Assembly: GCA_020627785.1 (NCBI GenBank)
Contig: JAHDGF010000004.1
Span: 1-54,648 of the forward strand
Source of the DNA: Saprospiraceae bacterium
GTDB lineage: Bacteria; Bacteroidota; Bacteroidia; Chitinophagales; Saprospiraceae
Direction: 5' to 3'
DNA: 54,648 nt
The notes under the pieces were generated by a model. It was not told where the DNA came from, did no database searches, and saw nothing but the letters and a program-made list of their open reading frames with translations. A program made the translations under genes and the position numbers. Below are positions 28,203-37,199 of the stretch, in pieces. Within the stretch, counting starts at the first letter, position 1, and the number at the start of each line of letters is the position of its first letter.

Positions 28203-29381
28203 TTAAGATTTTTTGATAACTATGGCAGAAGCCCCTCCGCCCCCATTACAAAGGGTAGCGCAGCCTATATCACCTCCTTTATTTCTTAAAGCGTGATTCA
28301 ATGTTGTGACAATCCTTGCTCCAGAAGCACCTAAAGGATGGCCCAAAGAAACCGCTCCTCCATTTACATTTATTTTGTCTTCAGAGATTTCAAGTTGTTT
28401 TGAAAAAGCCATGGTCACAACAGAAAATGCCTCATTTACTTCAAATAAGTCAATGTCTGATTTACTTAATCCCGCTCTTTTGATGGCAAGGGGAGCTGCT
28501 TCTGTAGGAGCAGTTGTAAACCATGCTGGATCATGCGCTGCATCCGCAAAAGACAAAATTTCTGCGATCGGAGTAAGTCCATATTTTTCAACTGCTTTCT
28601 CACTGGCAAGCAGGAGCGCAGAAGCGCCATCGTTTATCGTAGATGCGTTAGCTGCAGTAACGGTTCCATCTTTTGAGAAGGCCGGACGTAGGCTAGGAAT
28701 TTTTTCAAATTTTACTTTCTTATATTCTTCATCCTCCGTCATAACAATCGGATCACCTTTTCTCTGCGGGATCGTTATTGGAACAATCTCGTCTTTAAAC
28801 AAACCTCCTTCAGTCGCAGCCGCAGATCTTTTATAAGATTGAATAGCAAAGTCATCTTGTGCTTCTCTACTGATATCAAATTTGACGGCAGTCGCATCCG
28901 CAAAAATACCCATCGGATGTTGATCATAAGCGTCCATAAGACCATCCTTCGATAAACCATCTATAATTGCACCATCACCGTATTTGTGTCCCCATCGTGC
29001 CTTAGGAATGTAATAAGGAATGTTTGACATCGATTCCATCCCTCCAGTCATGACTACATCCGTAAATCCAAGCATGATGGATTGAGCCCCAAACATGATA
29101 CTCTTCATTCCTGAGGAACAGACCTTATTTACGGTAGTGCATGGAACAGTATTCGGAATGCCTGCTGCCAATGCTGCTTGTCGGGCAGGAGCTTGCCCAA
29201 GATTGGCTTGAACAACATTGCCCATGAATACCTCTTGAATATGTTCTGCTGAAATTCCAGCTTTTGCAATGGCTCCTTTGATGGCCTCAGTACCTAATTG
29301 GACAGCAGTGAATCCAGACAATTGTCCACCAAAACTTCCCAGAGGTGTCCGAGTAGCTGAAACGATGTATACTTTATTCAT
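28203..29381 (-). CDS. Acetyl-CoA C-acetyltransferase (thiolase II type)
   Basis: A 392-residue thiolase that condenses two acetyl-CoA to acetoacetyl-CoA or runs in reverse in degradation. All catalytic motifs are present: the nucleophile Cys in VCSSGMKS (about residue 88), the GGMESMSN segment, the His in NGGAVSLGHPLGASGARI (about 348), and the C-terminal Cys in CNGGGGASA (about 380). Length and motifs fit the biosynthetic/degradative acetyl-CoA acetyltransferase group. It follows the DUF4287/DUF5655 gene by 10 bp, likely the same transcript, and ends at a strong terminator. Whether it serves ketone-body, branched-chain or fatty-acid metabolism cannot be read from the sequence. Confidence 0.94.
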   Translation of the reverse strand: MNKVYIVSATRTPLGSFGGQLSGFTAVQLGTEAIKGAIAKAGISAEHIQEVFMGNVVQANLGQAPARQAALAAGIPNTVPCTTVNKVCSSGMKSIMFGAQSIMLGFTDVVMTGGMESMSNIPYYIPKARWGHKYGDGAIIDGLSKDGLMDAYDQHPMGIFADATAVKFDISREAQDDFAIQSYKRSAAATEGGLFKDEIVPITIPQRKGDPIVMTEDEEYKKVKFEKIPSLRPAFSKDGTVTAANASTINDGASALLLASEKAVEKYGLTPIAEILSFADAAHDPAWFTTAPTEAAPLAIKRAGLSKSDIDLFEVNEAFSVVTMAFSKQLEISEDKINVNGGAVSLGHPLGASGARIVTTLNHALRNKGGDIGCATLCNGGGGASAIVIKKS

Positions 29382-29391
29382 TTTTAGATTT

Positions 29392-29946
29392 TTATTGTGC
29401 GTTTTTATAAGCCTCTTTTAGCCATTTAATAGTTTCTTTATTTACATCCTTAATATCTGAAATCTTAATCCGGTGAGAAACCATGGTATTCCATGATCCT
29501 GACGCTTGCGCAAATGTATCTGGTTCTGCAGATTTAAGGTTTATACCTATATCAACTCTCGTCTTTGTAGAAGGTTTTATTAAAGCAAATTGTTTTTTAC
29601 GCCTAAGACTGACATATGCTTTCTTTGGAGCAATTTCCACGTCCTTGCCAAACTTTGAAACTTCCTCGATAAGCTTTTCATAAATTGGGTAAAGGTTTTC
29701 TTTTCCTGAATACTGTACTTCTACTAAAGAATCCTTGTTTTCAGTGTTAAATGCGGAGTCCTCTTTAGACATAAGTACAACCATATTCGCATAACCATGC
29801 GTGAAGCCATGTTCGCCTTTCAAGAGCTTCATTTTCTCTCCGTGCTTCTCTAGTCCTGATTTCTTAACAATCTTCAACCAATAATCGATTTTTTTACCGG
29901 TCTTTTCTTCAAGATTATCAATCATTTTTTGAACTGCTGGATCCAT
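29392..29946 (-). CDS. DUF4287/DUF5655 domain protein
   Basis: A 184-residue soluble protein without signal peptide. The first ~65 residues fit DUF4287 (MIDNLEEKTGKKIDYWLKIV, then EHGFTHGYANMVVLM). The rest fits DUF5655 (YEKLIEEVSKFGKDVEIAPK, KKAYVSLRRKKQFALIKPST and RVDIGINLK), a fold often compared with nucleic-acid-binding or transport-associated domains. The biochemical function is not known. The gene starts a two-gene unit with the thiolase and diverges from dusB, with 73 bp between the two starts. The family assignment is by recalled motif resemblance. Confidence 0.78.
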   Translation of the reverse strand: MDPAVQKMIDNLEEKTGKKIDYWLKIVKKSGLEKHGEKMKLLKGEHGFTHGYANMVVLMSKEDSAFNTENKDSLVEVQYSGKENLYPIYEKLIEEVSKFGKDVEIAPKKAYVSLRRKKQFALIKPSTKTRVDIGINLKSAEPDTFAQASGSWNTMVSHRIKISDIKDVNKETIKWLKEAYKNAQ

Positions 29947-29983
29947 ACTTGAGGATATATTTTTTCGAAAGGTACAAAGCTCA

Positions 29984-30013
29984 TTTGAATAACTAAAGAA
30001 AGGTTTATTTTTG
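29984..30013 (+). promoter_or_regulatory. Promoter of dusB-cca, predicted leaderless
   Basis: TTTG at 29984-29987 and TATTTTTG (TAnnTTTG, exact) at 30006-30013 are 18 bp apart, close to the usual 19-20. The ATG at 30020 follows the box by 6 bp, so transcription should start at or within a few bases of the A. This rules out the in-frame TTG at 30011, which lies inside the box, as a start. Confidence 0.7.
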
Positions 30014-30019
30014 CATCAA

Positions 30020-31012
30020 ATGGTTAAAATAGCAGACATAGAATTAGGGGAATTTCCCCTTTTATTGGCTCCAATGGAAGATGTGAGTGATCCACCATTT
30101 CGTGCTTTATGCAAGGAACAGGGGTGTGATATGATGTATACAGAGTTTATTTCTGTTGAGGGTTTAATCAGAGATGCAACAAAAAGTGTCCAGAAACTAG
30201 ACATTTATGACTATGAACGTCCGGTAGGTATCCAAATATTTGGAGCAGAAATAGATTCTATGAGACGAGCCGCAGAGATTGTCGAAGAAGCGCAACCAGA
30301 ACTCTTGGACATAAACTTTGGATGCCCCGTAAAAAAAGTTGTCTGCAAGATGGCCGGCGCTGGAATACTCCAAGATATCGATCGTATGGTCAAGTTAACG
30401 GATGAAATAGTGAAGTCAACGAATTTACCAGTAACTGTAAAGACTAGACTCGGATGGGATGATAATACCTTATATATTGAAGAAGTGGCCGAACGTCTAC
30501 AAGATGTTGGTATTAAAGCATTAAGCATTCACGGGCGTACACGTAAACAGATGTACAAAGGAGAAGCTGATTGGTCATTGATCGGCAACATTGCACAGAA
30601 TCCAAGGATTCATATTCCGATCTTTGGAAATGGCGATATCAATTCACCGCAGAAAGCAGAGGAATACAGGAACCGATACGGAGTTGACGGAATCATGATT
30701 GGTAGAGCAAGCATTGGATATCCATGGATTTTTAGAGAAATAAAACATTACTTCGCAACCGGTGAAATTCTTGATCCTCCTACAGTGGAAGAAAGAGTTG
30801 AAGCTGCAAAAAAACATTTGAAGCACAGCTTGGCTTGGAAAGGAGACCGATTGGGTGTTCTTGAAATGAGACGTCACTACACCAATTACTTCAGAGGGTT
30901 TCCAAACATTAAGCCGTTCCGATCTCGCTTGGTTACCTCTGACGATCCTAATGAAATTATGGCTGTTATGGATGAAATTCAATCCATCTATGGTCAGGAA
31001 ACCTTTGCTTAA
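30020..31012 (+). CDS. dusB: tRNA-dihydrouridine synthase (DusB type)
   Basis: About 330 residues. A flavoenzyme that reduces specific uridines in tRNA using NADPH. FMN-binding TIM barrel motifs: LLAPMEDVSD at the start, NFGCPVKKV with the catalytic Cys, KTRLGWDD, SIHGRTRKQMYKGEADW, GNGDINSP and GIMIGRASIGYPW. The C-terminal helical tRNA-binding part contains LEMRRHYTNYFRGFPN. The ATG at 30020 is chosen because the promoter box covers the upstream TTG. It is followed after 3 bp by cca, an operon of two tRNA-processing enzymes. Confidence 0.95.
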   Translation: MVKIADIELGEFPLLLAPMEDVSDPPFRALCKEQGCDMMYTEFISVEGLIRDATKSVQKLDIYDYERPVGIQIFGAEIDSMRRAAEIVEEAQPELLDINFGCPVKKVVCKMAGAGILQDIDRMVKLTDEIVKSTNLPVTVKTRLGWDDNTLYIEEVAERLQDVGIKALSIHGRTRKQMYKGEADWSLIGNIAQNPRIHIPIFGNGDINSPQKAEEYRNRYGVDGIMIGRASIGYPWIFREIKHYFATGEILDPPTVEERVEAAKKHLKHSLAWKGDRLGVLEMRRHYTNYFRGFPNIKPFRSRLVTSDDPNEIMAVMDEIQSIYGQETFA

Positions 31013-31015
31013 TTC

Positions 31016-32431
31016 ATGGAGTTCAGTTTCAATACATATGAAGATTCTCTTTTTAGAATCATTCAAGAGGCTGCGGATGAGTTAAATTATCCCGTCTTTG
31101 TTATCGGTGGATATGTCCGAGATAAAATTCTCGACCGCCCAACAAATGACCTTGATTTTGTATGTAAAGGGAGTGGGATAGAGCTAGCAAAAAAGGTGTC
31201 TGAAAAATTGCCAGGCAAAAACAAGTTTAATTATTTTAAAAATTTTGGAACAGCCATGGTGAATCACCAAGGCTATGAATTAGAATTTGTCGGAGCGAGG
31301 AAGGAGTCTTACAGACGCGATAGTAGGAAGCCTATCGTTGAAGATGGAACTTTAGAAGATGATCAGAATCGAAGAGATTTTACAATTAACGCATTGGCAA
31401 TAGACCTTGGTAAGGATAAATTTGGGCAATTGGTAGATCCTTTCGGTGGCATCGCTGATATTGAAGCAAAAATTATACGCACACCTCTTGATCCTGACAC
31501 AACCTTTTCAGATGATCCATTAAGGATGCTGCGTGCCATTCGATTTGCAAGTCAATTACAATTTACCATTGAAGAAAATACCTTCGACTCCATTAAACGA
31601 AATGCTTCAAGATTAGAAATAATTTCTGCAGAAAGAATTACCACGGAAGTTAATAAGATCATTCTATCTCCTAAGCCTTCTTATGGTTTTAAACTTTTAG
31701 ATGAAGCTGGTTTGTTGGGTATATTTTTTAGAGAAATGGTCGCTCTAAAAGGAGTAGATTATGAAAATGGCTTAGGGCATAAGGATAACTTTTATCATAC
31801 CCTTGAAGTCTTAGATAATATTTGTGAAGCAACCGATGATTTATGGTTGCGGTGGTCAGCCATATTGCATGATATCGCTAAGCCACCGACCAAAAGATTT
31901 AAGAAAGGCATCGGGTGGACCTTTCATGGGCATGAAGTGGTGGGAGCAAGATGGGTTCCGAGAATATTCAAACGATTTAAACTACCACTGGACCAAAAGA
32001 TGAAATATGTGCAAAAAATGGTGCGCCTTCATCTACGTCCAATTAGCTTGACCAATGAAGAAATTACGGATGCTGCAGTTCGAAGATTGTTATTTGATGC
32101 GGGTGATGATTTAGAAGATCTAATGACTCTTTGTAAGGCCGACATCACTAGTAAGAACCCCAAAAAGGTAGAAAGGTATCTGAATAATTATAAATTGCTC
32201 CAGCAGAAAATCATTGATGTTGAAGAGCGAGATCACATCAGAAACTGGCAACCACCCATTGATGGTCTATTAATCATGGAAACCTTCAAGATTAAACCAA
32301 CAATCCTCGTTGGACAAATCAAAGATGCCATCAAGGAAGCCATTCTAGATGGCGATATCCCGAATGACTATGATGCGGCATTTGACTTCATGTTAACGAA
32401 AGCGAAAGAGCTCGGGGTTGAAAGACCATAG
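31016..32431 (+). CDS. cca: CCA tRNA nucleotidyltransferase with HD domain
   Basis: A 471-residue class II nucleotidyltransferase of the CCA-adding/poly(A) polymerase family. The N-terminal head shows GGYVRDKIL and the metal-binding pair in NDLDFV, followed by [10 protein letters not shown] and [15 protein letters not shown], which are the RRxxxD and base-specificity motifs. An HD phosphohydrolase-like domain follows (HDIAKPPT about residue 284, plus GHEVVGARW). This architecture is standard for Bacteroidota enzymes that add or repair the tRNA 3-prime CCA end. It is co-transcribed with dusB. The possibility that it is a poly(A) polymerase cannot be excluded by sequence, but the context favours tRNA. 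Confidence 0.93.
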   Translation: MEFSFNTYEDSLFRIIQEAADELNYPVFVIGGYVRDKILDRPTNDLDFVCKGSGIELAKKVSEKLPGKNKFNYFKNFGTAMVNHQGYELEFVGARKESYRRDSRKPIVEDGTLEDDQNRRDFTINALAIDLGKDKFGQLVDPFGGIADIEAKIIRTPLDPDTTFSDDPLRMLRAIRFASQLQFTIEENTFDSIKRNASRLEIISAERITTEVNKIILSPKPSYGFKLLDEAGLLGIFFREMVALKGVDYENGLGHKDNFYHTLEVLDNICEATDDLWLRWSAILHDIAKPPTKRFKKGIGWTFHGHEVVGARWVPRIFKRFKLPLDQKMKYVQKMVRLHLRPISLTNEEITDAAVRRLLFDAGDDLEDLMTLCKADITSKNPKKVERYLNNYKLLQQKIIDVEERDHIRNWQPPIDGLLIMETFKIKPTILVGQIKDAIKEAILDGDIPNDYDAAFDFMLTKAKELGVERP

Positions 32432-32496
32432 TTCACAAGAGGAACCTTCTCCAATTATGTAAGACCAATCTCTGTTGATAACAAGAATAATTATGG

Positions 32497-33528
32497 TCAC
32501 TTATCCTTAACCTTATCTAAGTGAAATTCAACTTCTCTTTCATAGTCTAAATTGCAGAGCTTGGCGTATTGTTTCAGTGGAGACATACCAATCTTCATTC
32601 TAAATTCATCTGCCCTTTCCATATCATATACAGGTAACCAGGTAAAAACTTTTCTGGTCTGATCTCGATCTACTTGGGTTGCAAAAATTTGAGGTAACTC
32701 TCTTTTTAGTAATGCCTTATCTACAAAATATCCAATTAAATCTGGGCGTATGTTTTCTTTAATAAATTTGTAATGCTTTGGGAGCTTGCTTGGATTTACA
32801 TGTAATAGAGACATCTCAAGCCCAGTCTTTGCTAAAAATCCAATATTCTCTAGGTCTAGTTCTGGTTTTTCTGTCAACAATGAATCTAGTTGCTGCCAGT
32901 GACTTTTTGCTAATTCAGGAAATGGTAATGCTCTTATTTTTGGCAATAGGTGGCTCAGTCCATCTTCTTCAATAATTTTCATAACCCATTGGGGTGGTTG
33001 CATTTGCCCTCCTGATGTTCTTATTGAAATATCTTCTAACATTATTAATGTGAGCAAATCATTCAATGCAATATCTAGATTTTTATTCTTTGCTATTTTA
33101 ACACTGTCAAGATATTTTTCAGTTCCAAGCCTTTGTTTTATCTCTGGATGCCAATCTTTATATTTCCACTGCTCTTTTACCTTATCTGGACAATCTTGAT
33201 ATACTTTCCAAAACCAATCTACACTGTCAATTTTTGAAGCAGCGTATAATCCATAATAAGTGGCTTCCGTTTGAGACCATACTGATCCAAAATTCTCCTT
33301 ATAAGTTTTTAGCGCTTGATCATATTCATAGTCAGCAAACAATTGTTTGATCAATTGAGCAGATGACCATTCTTCTAAGTTTTGCGGTGGGTATAAACTT
33401 TTATCCTTTAGGTCGGCAAGTAGAATATGTAAAGGGTCATCTTGCGGGAGTTGAATGAATTCATTCTCTACCTGAGCATTCATGGATGAAAAGAAAATGA
33501 GCACGAATAAATATTGTAGTCCTTTCAT
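32497..33528 (-). CDS. Hypothetical secreted protein, C-terminus resembles DUF6624
   Basis: A 343-residue protein with a signal peptide (about residues 1-18, ending SMNAQ) and no obvious membrane segments afterward. Charged helices dominate. The last ~150 residues show the pattern GYFVDKALLKRELPQIFATQ ... VYDMERADEFRMKIGMSPLKQYA, which resembles the DUF6624 tail in which a DxVL, GTQ and (V)DERR.E.GL.PL sequence recurs. Function is unknown. It is convergent with cca (65 bp apart) and monocistronic, with a 238-bp upstream gap carrying an imperfect direct repeat. The family link is tentative. Confidence 0.6.
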   Translation of the reverse strand: MKGLQYLFVLIFFSSMNAQVENEFIQLPQDDPLHILLADLKDKSLYPPQNLEEWSSAQLIKQLFADYEYDQALKTYKENFGSVWSQTEATYYGLYAASKIDSVDWFWKVYQDCPDKVKEQWKYKDWHPEIKQRLGTEKYLDSVKIAKNKNLDIALNDLLTLIMLEDISIRTSGGQMQPPQWVMKIIEEDGLSHLLPKIRALPFPELAKSHWQQLDSLLTEKPELDLENIGFLAKTGLEMSLLHVNPSKLPKHYKFIKENIRPDLIGYFVDKALLKRELPQIFATQVDRDQTRKVFTWLPVYDMERADEFRMKIGMSPLKQYAKLCNLDYEREVEFHLDKVKDK

Positions 33529-33766
33529 ATTTATTTTTTTGTAGGCTTAAGAAACCAAACCTGTTATGATCTAAGTCTTGAATATGTAACGTTGAGTAGG
33601 GCTACTTATTGATGAGCCGATTGCCTAATTGTACCGAAACTACTTAAAGTGCGTATAAATAACTTACCTAGAATCATAAATTAGGCTTATAAAACCAAAA
33701 TAAGTTATAGGAATAGTTAGGACAACTTTCATTTGTTATGTGACCTACTTGAGCGATTTCAACGTA

Positions 33767-34966
33767 TCAACTCAACACAGAAATCAATACTCCAGCTGCG
33801 ACCGCAGAACCAATCACCCCAGAAATATTACTAGACATACAGTACTGTAAAATGTGATTACTAGAATCCTTTTTTAAGGCTATCTCATTCGCTACACGAG
33901 AAGCCATAGGGACAGCACTCAATCCTGTTGCCCCGATCAATGGATTGATTTTTTTCTTAGCAAAAAGATTGTAAATCTTTACAGCAAATATTCCACCGAC
34001 AATTGAAATCGCGAAGGCTAAAAAGCCTCCTAAAATAATGAGTAAAGTATCCTTGGTTAAGAAGGTACTTGCTGTCATTGTAGCTCCTACACATAGGCCC
34101 AGAAAAATAGTTGCCGTGTTCATGATGGTGCTTGACGCAGCTTCAAAAAGTCGAGAGGTATCACTGCCTATCTCTTTGACCAAATTACCAAATAACAACA
34201 TGCCAATTAATGGTGTCGAACTCGGAACCAACAAAGAAATGATCGTTGCTAATACTAATGGAAATAAAATTTTAACCAAACCAAGGTTTTTAATCTTGAC
34301 CTTGGAAGGATATAGTTTATCCTGTTCCTTCATATTGATTAATAGATCTTTTTCACTGGTCGTGAATTTAACCACGAATGGAATTATTACTGGCACAAGA
34401 GCCATATATGAATAAGCGGCAATCGCAATTGGTCCTAACATGTGTGGAGCAAGAATAATTGCCGTATAAATTGCTGTTGGTCCATCCGCTCCTCCGATAA
34501 TTCCCAAAGCTCCGGCTTCCTGCGGTGTAAATCCAAGAAAGATGGCTCCCATTAAAACGGAAAATATTCCTATTTGCGCAGCAGCGCCAAAAAAAGCCAA
34601 CCGTAAATTACGAAGCATGGGTCCAAAATCTGTCATCGCTCCCACTCCCATGAAAATAAGTGGAGGTAATAATCCGGTTTTAATGAGTAAGTAGTATAAC
34701 ATGTTCATGATGCCATGCTCTTTCGCGATCTCTAGGATATTCAATTTTGAAATCACATCGTAATCTTGAACCACTGCCATGTTCCCTGTAGGAAAATTTG
34801 CCAATAAAACTCCGAAACCAATTGGAACTAAAAGTAGGGGTTCATACTTTTTAAATATCCCTAAGTAAAGCAAACCAAAGGCAATGAATAACATGATGAA
34901 ATAAGATGGCTGTGCAGCCAAATCATCAAAGGCACTCATTTCATACAACTTACTAAAATACTCCAT
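33767..34966 (-). CDS. oadB: Na+-translocating oxaloacetate/carboxylate decarboxylase, beta subunit
   Basis: A 399-residue polytopic inner-membrane protein with about ten hydrophobic segments that decarboxylates carboxybiotin and pumps Na+ outward. The diagnostic motif GIIGGADGPTAIY (Asp in the ion path) is intact near residues 157-169, and the N-terminal part has PLLLVPIGFGVLLANFPTG, as in the family. The C-terminal half contains conserved SAVPMASRVA. It is the last gene of oadG-oadA-oadB, starting 1 bp after oadA stops. The complex links oxaloacetate decarboxylation to the sodium gradient. Confidence 0.95.
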   Translation of the reverse strand: MEYFSKLYEMSAFDDLAAQPSYFIMLFIAFGLLYLGIFKKYEPLLLVPIGFGVLLANFPTGNMAVVQDYDVISKLNILEIAKEHGIMNMLYYLLIKTGLLPPLIFMGVGAMTDFGPMLRNLRLAFFGAAAQIGIFSVLMGAIFLGFTPQEAGALGIIGGADGPTAIYTAIILAPHMLGPIAIAAYSYMALVPVIIPFVVKFTTSEKDLLINMKEQDKLYPSKVKIKNLGLVKILFPLVLATIISLLVPSSTPLIGMLLFGNLVKEIGSDTSRLFEAASSTIMNTATIFLGLCVGATMTASTFLTKDTLLIILGGFLAFAISIVGGIFAVKIYNLFAKKKINPLIGATGLSAVPMASRVANEIALKKDSSNHILQYCMSSNISGVIGSAVAAGVLISVLS

Positions 34967-34967
34967 A

Positions 34968-36854
34968 TTAAACGATCATTATCAATTGGTCATCCTCATC
35001 AATATCGTCGCCATGTTGGGCTAGGATTTGTTCTACTTTTCCTTCAGCGGTACTAGTGATGGCATTGATCACTTTCATGGATTCTACATAGGCGATTGTA
35101 TCCCCTTTCTTGACCATATCACCTACTTTGATTGGAGTATCGCCACTGTCTTTTGTTAGATAAAATTTACCCTCAAGCGGTGCTAAAATATATTGAGCAT
35201 TTGCTGGAGCAGATGCTTTTGGAGCTCCATTACTTGCAGGAGCTGGCGCAGCAACATTGCTTTGCTGTCCTTCCGGATAGTCGATGGAAACATTGTAAGT
35301 CTGACCCTCCACATTAATGACTAATGCTTTTGGCATTGGTGCAGCGGCTGCAGCAGCAACAGGTGCAACGGCAGCACTAGTTCCTTGATTCTTTTCGGCT
35401 TTTCTTTTGGCTAAATCAGCTTCAAAATTCGATTTAGCTTTACCACTTTTATAAGCTTCGTATTGTTCTGGGTGCATCGCGTATTCAAACAGCTCTTCTT
35501 CATCTTGCCCTAGATCCCAGCCTTTTTCTTCCATCTTCTTTCTGAAACTTGGCAATACATCTGGATAAAGATCTTGCGGGTTTCCGGTATAAAATTCTCT
35601 TTGTTGAACATCCGCCATGTCCTTTAACTCCGGTGCAAGTTCGCCAGGTAATTTACCTGATTGACCGAGCATCATACCCCAAGTATTTTCGTCAATCATT
35701 GACCACCTTTCTTTGCCTTTGACCATAGCCATTACGTTCATTAAACAGACGTTTTTGACGTACTGAGAAAAAGGCGTAACCAATGGTGGATATCCTAATT
35801 TTGGCCAAGAGTGTTGAACCTCTTCGAATAGCATGATTAATAATTCATCCTGCGACTTAGTTGGCTTATCATTTTTAGTGAGCCACTTATTGACACTCTT
35901 TAGATTATTAGCCAAATCTGCCATGAGACTTCCCATCATTCCTCCTGGAAGTCCAGGACCTATGAGCAAGGAGTTCATTGATCTATTTTTTTGATTGATG
36001 TAATAACCTAAAAAGTCATCGATGAATTCTTGGGTCAGACTTCTGACTTGCATGTATGCTTTGAAGTTTAAATCTGGAACACTGAATCCAGCATCTCTCA
36101 ACATTTCATGTACGGCTAATAAATCGGCATGCCCAGTTCCCCATGAAAGAGGTTCCATTCCGCAGTCAATGATATCTGCACCATTTCTTGCCGCCTCCAA
36201 TGAAGAAGTAAGTGAAAAACCTGGGGTAGAGTGGCCATGGTATTGAATTATTATATTAGGATGTCTTTCCCTGATGCCTTTGACAATCTTTCCAACCGAA
36301 GCGGGTCTCCCGATTCCAGCCATATCTTTAATACATATTTCTTCTGCACCTTTTTCGATGTATTTGTCTGCAAGGTCAATGTAATATTCCACGGTGTGAA
36401 CCGGTGAATAAGTTAAGGATAGAGCTCCTTGAGCAATCATTCCACCTTCTTTGGCGTATTGAAATGACAGTTCAACATTTTGAGGATTATTTAATCCATC
36501 AAAGGTCCTTGAGATATCTGTTCCTTGTAGTTTTTTCAACTTGAACATCATCTTACGGAGATCTTTCGAACAAGGGCTCATTCGTATGCCGTTTAATCCT
36601 CTCTCAAGCATTTGTGTTTGAATACCCGCATCATTAAATGGTTGTGTCCAAGCGCGGACAGATTTATTCGGATTTTCTCCAAAAAGAAGATTGATTTGTT
36701 CAAATCCTCCTCCGTTCGTTTCAACTCTGCTTAAGCACCCAATGTCTATGATCGGTTCTGCCACTCTAACTAATTGGTCAACCCTAGGCATATATTTCCC
36801 AGAAGATTGCCACATATCTCGATAAACTAAGGCTAATTTTATTTCTTTTCCCAT
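34968..36854 (-). CDS. oadA: Biotin-dependent oxaloacetate decarboxylase alpha subunit (carboxyltransferase plus biotinyl domain)
   Basis: A 628-residue cytoplasmic subunit. The carboxyltransferase TIM barrel (about 1-290) has RDMWQSSGKYM, KDMAGIGRP with the carbamylated-Lys region, and the metal-binding QYHGHSTPG. The conserved PYC_OADA region follows (about 310-470, with GLPGGMMGSLMADL and YPPLVTPFSQYVKN). A Pro/Ala-rich linker (about 490-550) leads to the C-terminal biotinyl domain, whose acceptor Lys lies in YVESMKVINAI; the usual motif is EAMKM. It transfers CO2 from oxaloacetate to biotin for OadB. It sits between oadG (16-bp gap) and oadB (1-bp gap). Pyruvate carboxylase subunit B is the alternative, but the OadB/OadG partners argue against it. 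Confidence 0.94.
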   Translation of the reverse strand: MGKEIKLALVYRDMWQSSGKYMPRVDQLVRVAEPIIDIGCLSRVETNGGGFEQINLLFGENPNKSVRAWTQPFNDAGIQTQMLERGLNGIRMSPCSKDLRKMMFKLKKLQGTDISRTFDGLNNPQNVELSFQYAKEGGMIAQGALSLTYSPVHTVEYYIDLADKYIEKGAEEICIKDMAGIGRPASVGKIVKGIRERHPNIIIQYHGHSTPGFSLTSSLEAARNGADIIDCGMEPLSWGTGHADLLAVHEMLRDAGFSVPDLNFKAYMQVRSLTQEFIDDFLGYYINQKNRSMNSLLIGPGLPGGMMGSLMADLANNLKSVNKWLTKNDKPTKSQDELLIMLFEEVQHSWPKLGYPPLVTPFSQYVKNVCLMNVMAMVKGKERWSMIDENTWGMMLGQSGKLPGELAPELKDMADVQQREFYTGNPQDLYPDVLPSFRKKMEEKGWDLGQDEEELFEYAMHPEQYEAYKSGKAKSNFEADLAKRKAEKNQGTSAAVAPVAAAAAAPMPKALVINVEGQTYNVSIDYPEGQQSNVAAPAPASNGAPKASAPANAQYILAPLEGKFYLTKDSGDTPIKVGDMVKKGDTIAYVESMKVINAITSTAEGKVEQILAQHGDDIDEDDQLIMIV

Positions 36855-36870
36855 AAGTCGGTTTTAAATT

Positions 36871-37119
36871 CTATACCTTTTTAATTTCTTTTATGACACC
36901 TTTACCCAGAGTTAAATGATCGACTACTGCAGATAGAATCGCAACTTCTTTTGATTGAATCTTTGGTTGCTTTTCTTGTTTAGTAATCGGAGCGGGTCCA
37001 TATTTGTTGACCAATTTTATTAAAAGATTGGAAAGGAGTACAACGAGTAGTAAAATCAGGAAAACGGTAATCATTCCTGAAAACAAAAGGTATAGGGCTA
37101 AATCTAAATTTTCAGTCAT
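36871..37119 (-). CDS. Oxaloacetate decarboxylase gamma subunit (OadG family)
   Basis: An 82-residue membrane protein with one strong N-terminal transmembrane helix (about residues 8-36, MITVFLILLLVVLLSNLLI) and a short cytoplasmic tail ending in a helix with SAVVDHLTLGKGVIKEI. The size, topology and place as first gene of the oad operon fit the gamma subunit, which holds alpha and beta together and may bind Zn2+. Gamma subunits are poorly conserved, so the call leans on context. It diverges from aspartate kinase, with an 80-bp gap containing a 14-bp palindrome. Confidence 0.8.
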   Translation of the reverse strand: MTENLDLALYLLFSGMITVFLILLLVVLLSNLLIKLVNKYGPAPITKQEKQPKIQSKEVAILSAVVDHLTLGKGVIKEIKKV

Positions 37120-37159
37120 TGCTATTGTTAAAGGGATGGAATTTACTAAATAAATACGG

Positions 37160-37173
37160 TTTGCTTAAGCAAA
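37160..37173. promoter_or_regulatory. 14-bp perfect palindrome between oadG and aspartate kinase genes
   Basis: TTTGCTTAAGCAAA reads the same on both strands and sits in the middle of the 80-bp divergent gap, 26 bp before the aspartate kinase ATG and 40 bp before the oadG ATG. The location is suitable for an operator acting on both genes. No regulator is known. Confidence 0.4.
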
Positions 37174-37199
37174 ATTTGATAATGATTGTTTAAATAAGG

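Noticed and set aside
30011..30019. TTG start for dusB
   Set aside because: It lies inside the TATTTTTG promoter box, so the transcript would not contain it.
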